Shown in pieces: positions 62,983 through 64,000 of a stretch of 64,000 nt of DNA (its first letter is position 1; every line of letters starts with the position of its first letter). A program made the translations under genes and the position numbers. Source of the stretch: an uncultured bacterium (GTDB lineage Bacteria > Planctomycetota > Phycisphaerae > Phycisphaerales > SM1A02); NCBI GenBank assembly GCA_903891095.1, contig CAITDI010000022.1, positions 1 through 64,000 of the forward strand. The letters run 5' to 3'. The notes under the pieces were generated by a model. The model was not told where the DNA came from. It did not search any database and was given only the letters and a program-made list of their open reading frames with translations.

Positions 62983-64000
62983 CGTGATCCTCCGGCTGCG
63001 GCGCGGCCGATGCGCCTGGCCCACACGCTGCCGCGGACGAATCCGCTCTCGGTTCCGTCCGCGGCGCGCAGCGCGTGCATCACCGAGCGCAGCGGCTGTT
63101 CGGCGAGCAGTTCGCCGGCTGTGCGGAGATTCGTGGTCGACCGCGGGACGGGGCGGTACGAGACCAGCGCGACATGCGCGTGCAGGAGGCACGAGCCGAC
63201 GTCGAAGAGCGTGGTCGCGACCTCGGGCGGAAGCGTGTCGCGGGCATCGCGCGCGCATGCGATCGCGACCAACGCCATCGACGCGCCCGCGTGCATGCGC
63301 TCGCCTGCGAAGCGGAGGTTGGCGCGGATCTCGTCGGGCTGCATCTCGGCAAGCGGACGTTTCCATTCGTCGGGCGAGACGCGCGCCCACGCGCCGAACG
63401 CGCCGTCGGATTCGCCGATCGCGGTGAACGCGACGGCGCCGCCCGCGTGCTCCACGAGTGCGGACGCGAGCGAGGACAGCGTGATGTGCGCCTCGGCGGA
63501 GCGCTCGAAATGCCCTTGAAACGTAGGCTTTCCGCGCACGACGACCGCGTCGCGCGCGATGCAGCTGACGAACTCGTGCGCGCCTGACACAAGGCAATCG
63601 GGACGCGGCGAGCCTGCGGGCGCGACCGCGACGGTTCCGCCGACAGCGATTCCGTCGCCAAAGAGGCCGCGCGCTTCTTCGATCGTGCCGGCGAGCGCGA
63701 AGTGCCCGAGCGCGATGGTGTCGGCGTCGAGCGTGAGGCGCGCATTGCGCATGAACTCGACGTGCGCGTGCGCGTAGGTGTGGCCCATCGTGGCGAGTTC
63801 GCCGGTCCAGCCGCGTCCGAAGGGAGTCGTCGCGGCGACGGCTCGCGGGGCCGCGGCGGGGGCGGGGACACCCACGTGCAGCAGCGCGTCGAGCCGCGAG
63901 AGACGGAGCATCTCGCGCACGTTCTCGCTGGCGGCGACGATCGCGAGGACGCCCTTGACCGCGCGGAACCGCACGTTTGCCCGCAGAATCGCACCGATGC
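62979..64000 (-). CDS. STAS-domain protein fused to an unknown C-terminal domain (partial)
   Basis: The open frame runs to the window edge, so the 5' end is missing; a GTG at 63974 is internal rather than a true start. The visible N-terminus (IGAILRANVRFRAVKG, VREMLRLSRLDALLHV) matches the last helices of a STAS (anti-anti-sigma) domain. About 280 residues of unknown family follow (conserved-looking segments GHTYAHAHVEFMRN, FQGHFERSAEAHITL). It overlaps the permease gene by 4 bp. A regulatory role for the transporter or a sigma pathway is possible (inference). Confidence 0.7.
   Translation of the reverse strand, partial: IGAILRANVRFRAVKGVLAIVAASENVREMLRLSRLDALLHVGVPAPAAAPRAVAATTPFGRGWTGELATMGHTYAHAHVEFMRNARLTLDADTIALGHFALAGTIEEARGLFGDGIAVGGTVAVAPAGSPRPDCLVSGAHEFVSCIARDAVVVRGKPTFQGHFERSAEAHITLSSLASALVEHAGGAVAFTAIGESDGAFGAWARVSPDEWKRPLAEMQPDEIRANLRFAGERMHAGASMALVAIACARDARDTLPPEVATTLFDVGSCLLHAHVALVSYRPVPRSTTNLRTAGELLAEQPLRSVMHALRAADGTESGFVRGSVWARRIGRAAAGGSR

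Noticed and set aside
59566-63519. 1317-codon ORF on the plus strand
   Set aside because: Antisense to three clear minus-strand genes (propeller lipoprotein, ABC ATPase, permease); composition is shadow-like.

Overview
The window reads as chromosomal DNA of a very G+C-rich, flagellated Gram-negative planctomycete, most likely of the Phycisphaerae type. Evidence: two secreted proteins end in the short dockerin-like module usual there (pattern DxTGDGxVxxxDLxxxLSxWG); one ends in a PEP-CTERM-like tail; a family-typical ECF sigma factor is coupled to a membrane Ser/Thr kinase; CdsA carries a variant signature; LptF/LptG-type permeases and a complete late flagellar set imply an outer membrane. This is inference from gene content; there is no rRNA here to confirm it.

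Layout. 0-5 kb: a palindromic REP-like array, then a leftward operon (Ycf46-like AAA ATPase, rlmN, ABC exporter). 5-13 kb, rightward: 2Fe-2S ferredoxin, IscX, a nitrilase-family amidase, a large FG-GAP lipoprotein and a membrane-anchored five-haem cytochrome c with a TPR tail. 13-19 kb: a large surface-type protein on the minus strand and a MoxR-like ATPase/VWA pair. 19-24.5 kb: a second REP-like array, a CRTAC1-type FG-GAP protein, then leftward housekeeping genes (zinc-ribbon coiled-coil protein, CdsA, rhodanese, Lys/Ala-rich histone-like protein, TPR protein). 24.5-31 kb: a beta-propeller-like lipoprotein, an NtrC-family regulator, and an ECF-like sigma factor overlapping a two-lectin/beta-helix/dockerin protein. 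31-37 kb: four overlapping pseudopilin-type genes (minus), divergent from an lptF/lptG pair (plus). 37-42 kb: a parvulin-like lipoprotein, a zinc-ribbon membrane protein with a repeat-built N-terminus, and a GT39-like membrane protein.

42-56.6 kb is the flagellar region: flgI-flgJ-flgN-flgK, a 3.6-kb insert of three unrelated secreted or membrane genes, then flgL-fliW-csrA-fliC1-fliC2. A near-consensus sigma-54 site lies just before flgI. csrA and the flagellin leaders carry ANGGA-type CsrA sites. Right after the fliC2 terminator there is an exact sigma-28 -10 box, a small membrane-protein ORF, and a GGA-dense, hairpin-rich segment (56204-56540) ending in a strong intrinsic terminator. I read this last segment as a candidate CsrB/RsmZ-like CsrA-sequestering RNA. 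It would complete a FliW-CsrA-flagellin control circuit inside one locus and is the most interesting item in the window.

56.8-64 kb: an ECF sigma factor/Ser-Thr kinase operon, a PQQ-type beta-propeller lipoprotein, and a leftward operon of an ABC ATPase, a permease and a STAS-domain protein cut by the window edge.

A second theme is short tandem duplication. At least eight loci have units of 12-29 bp repeated 2-5 times. Most sit at gene 5' ends or in leaders; others lie in frame inside proteins, and one copies a terminator tail.
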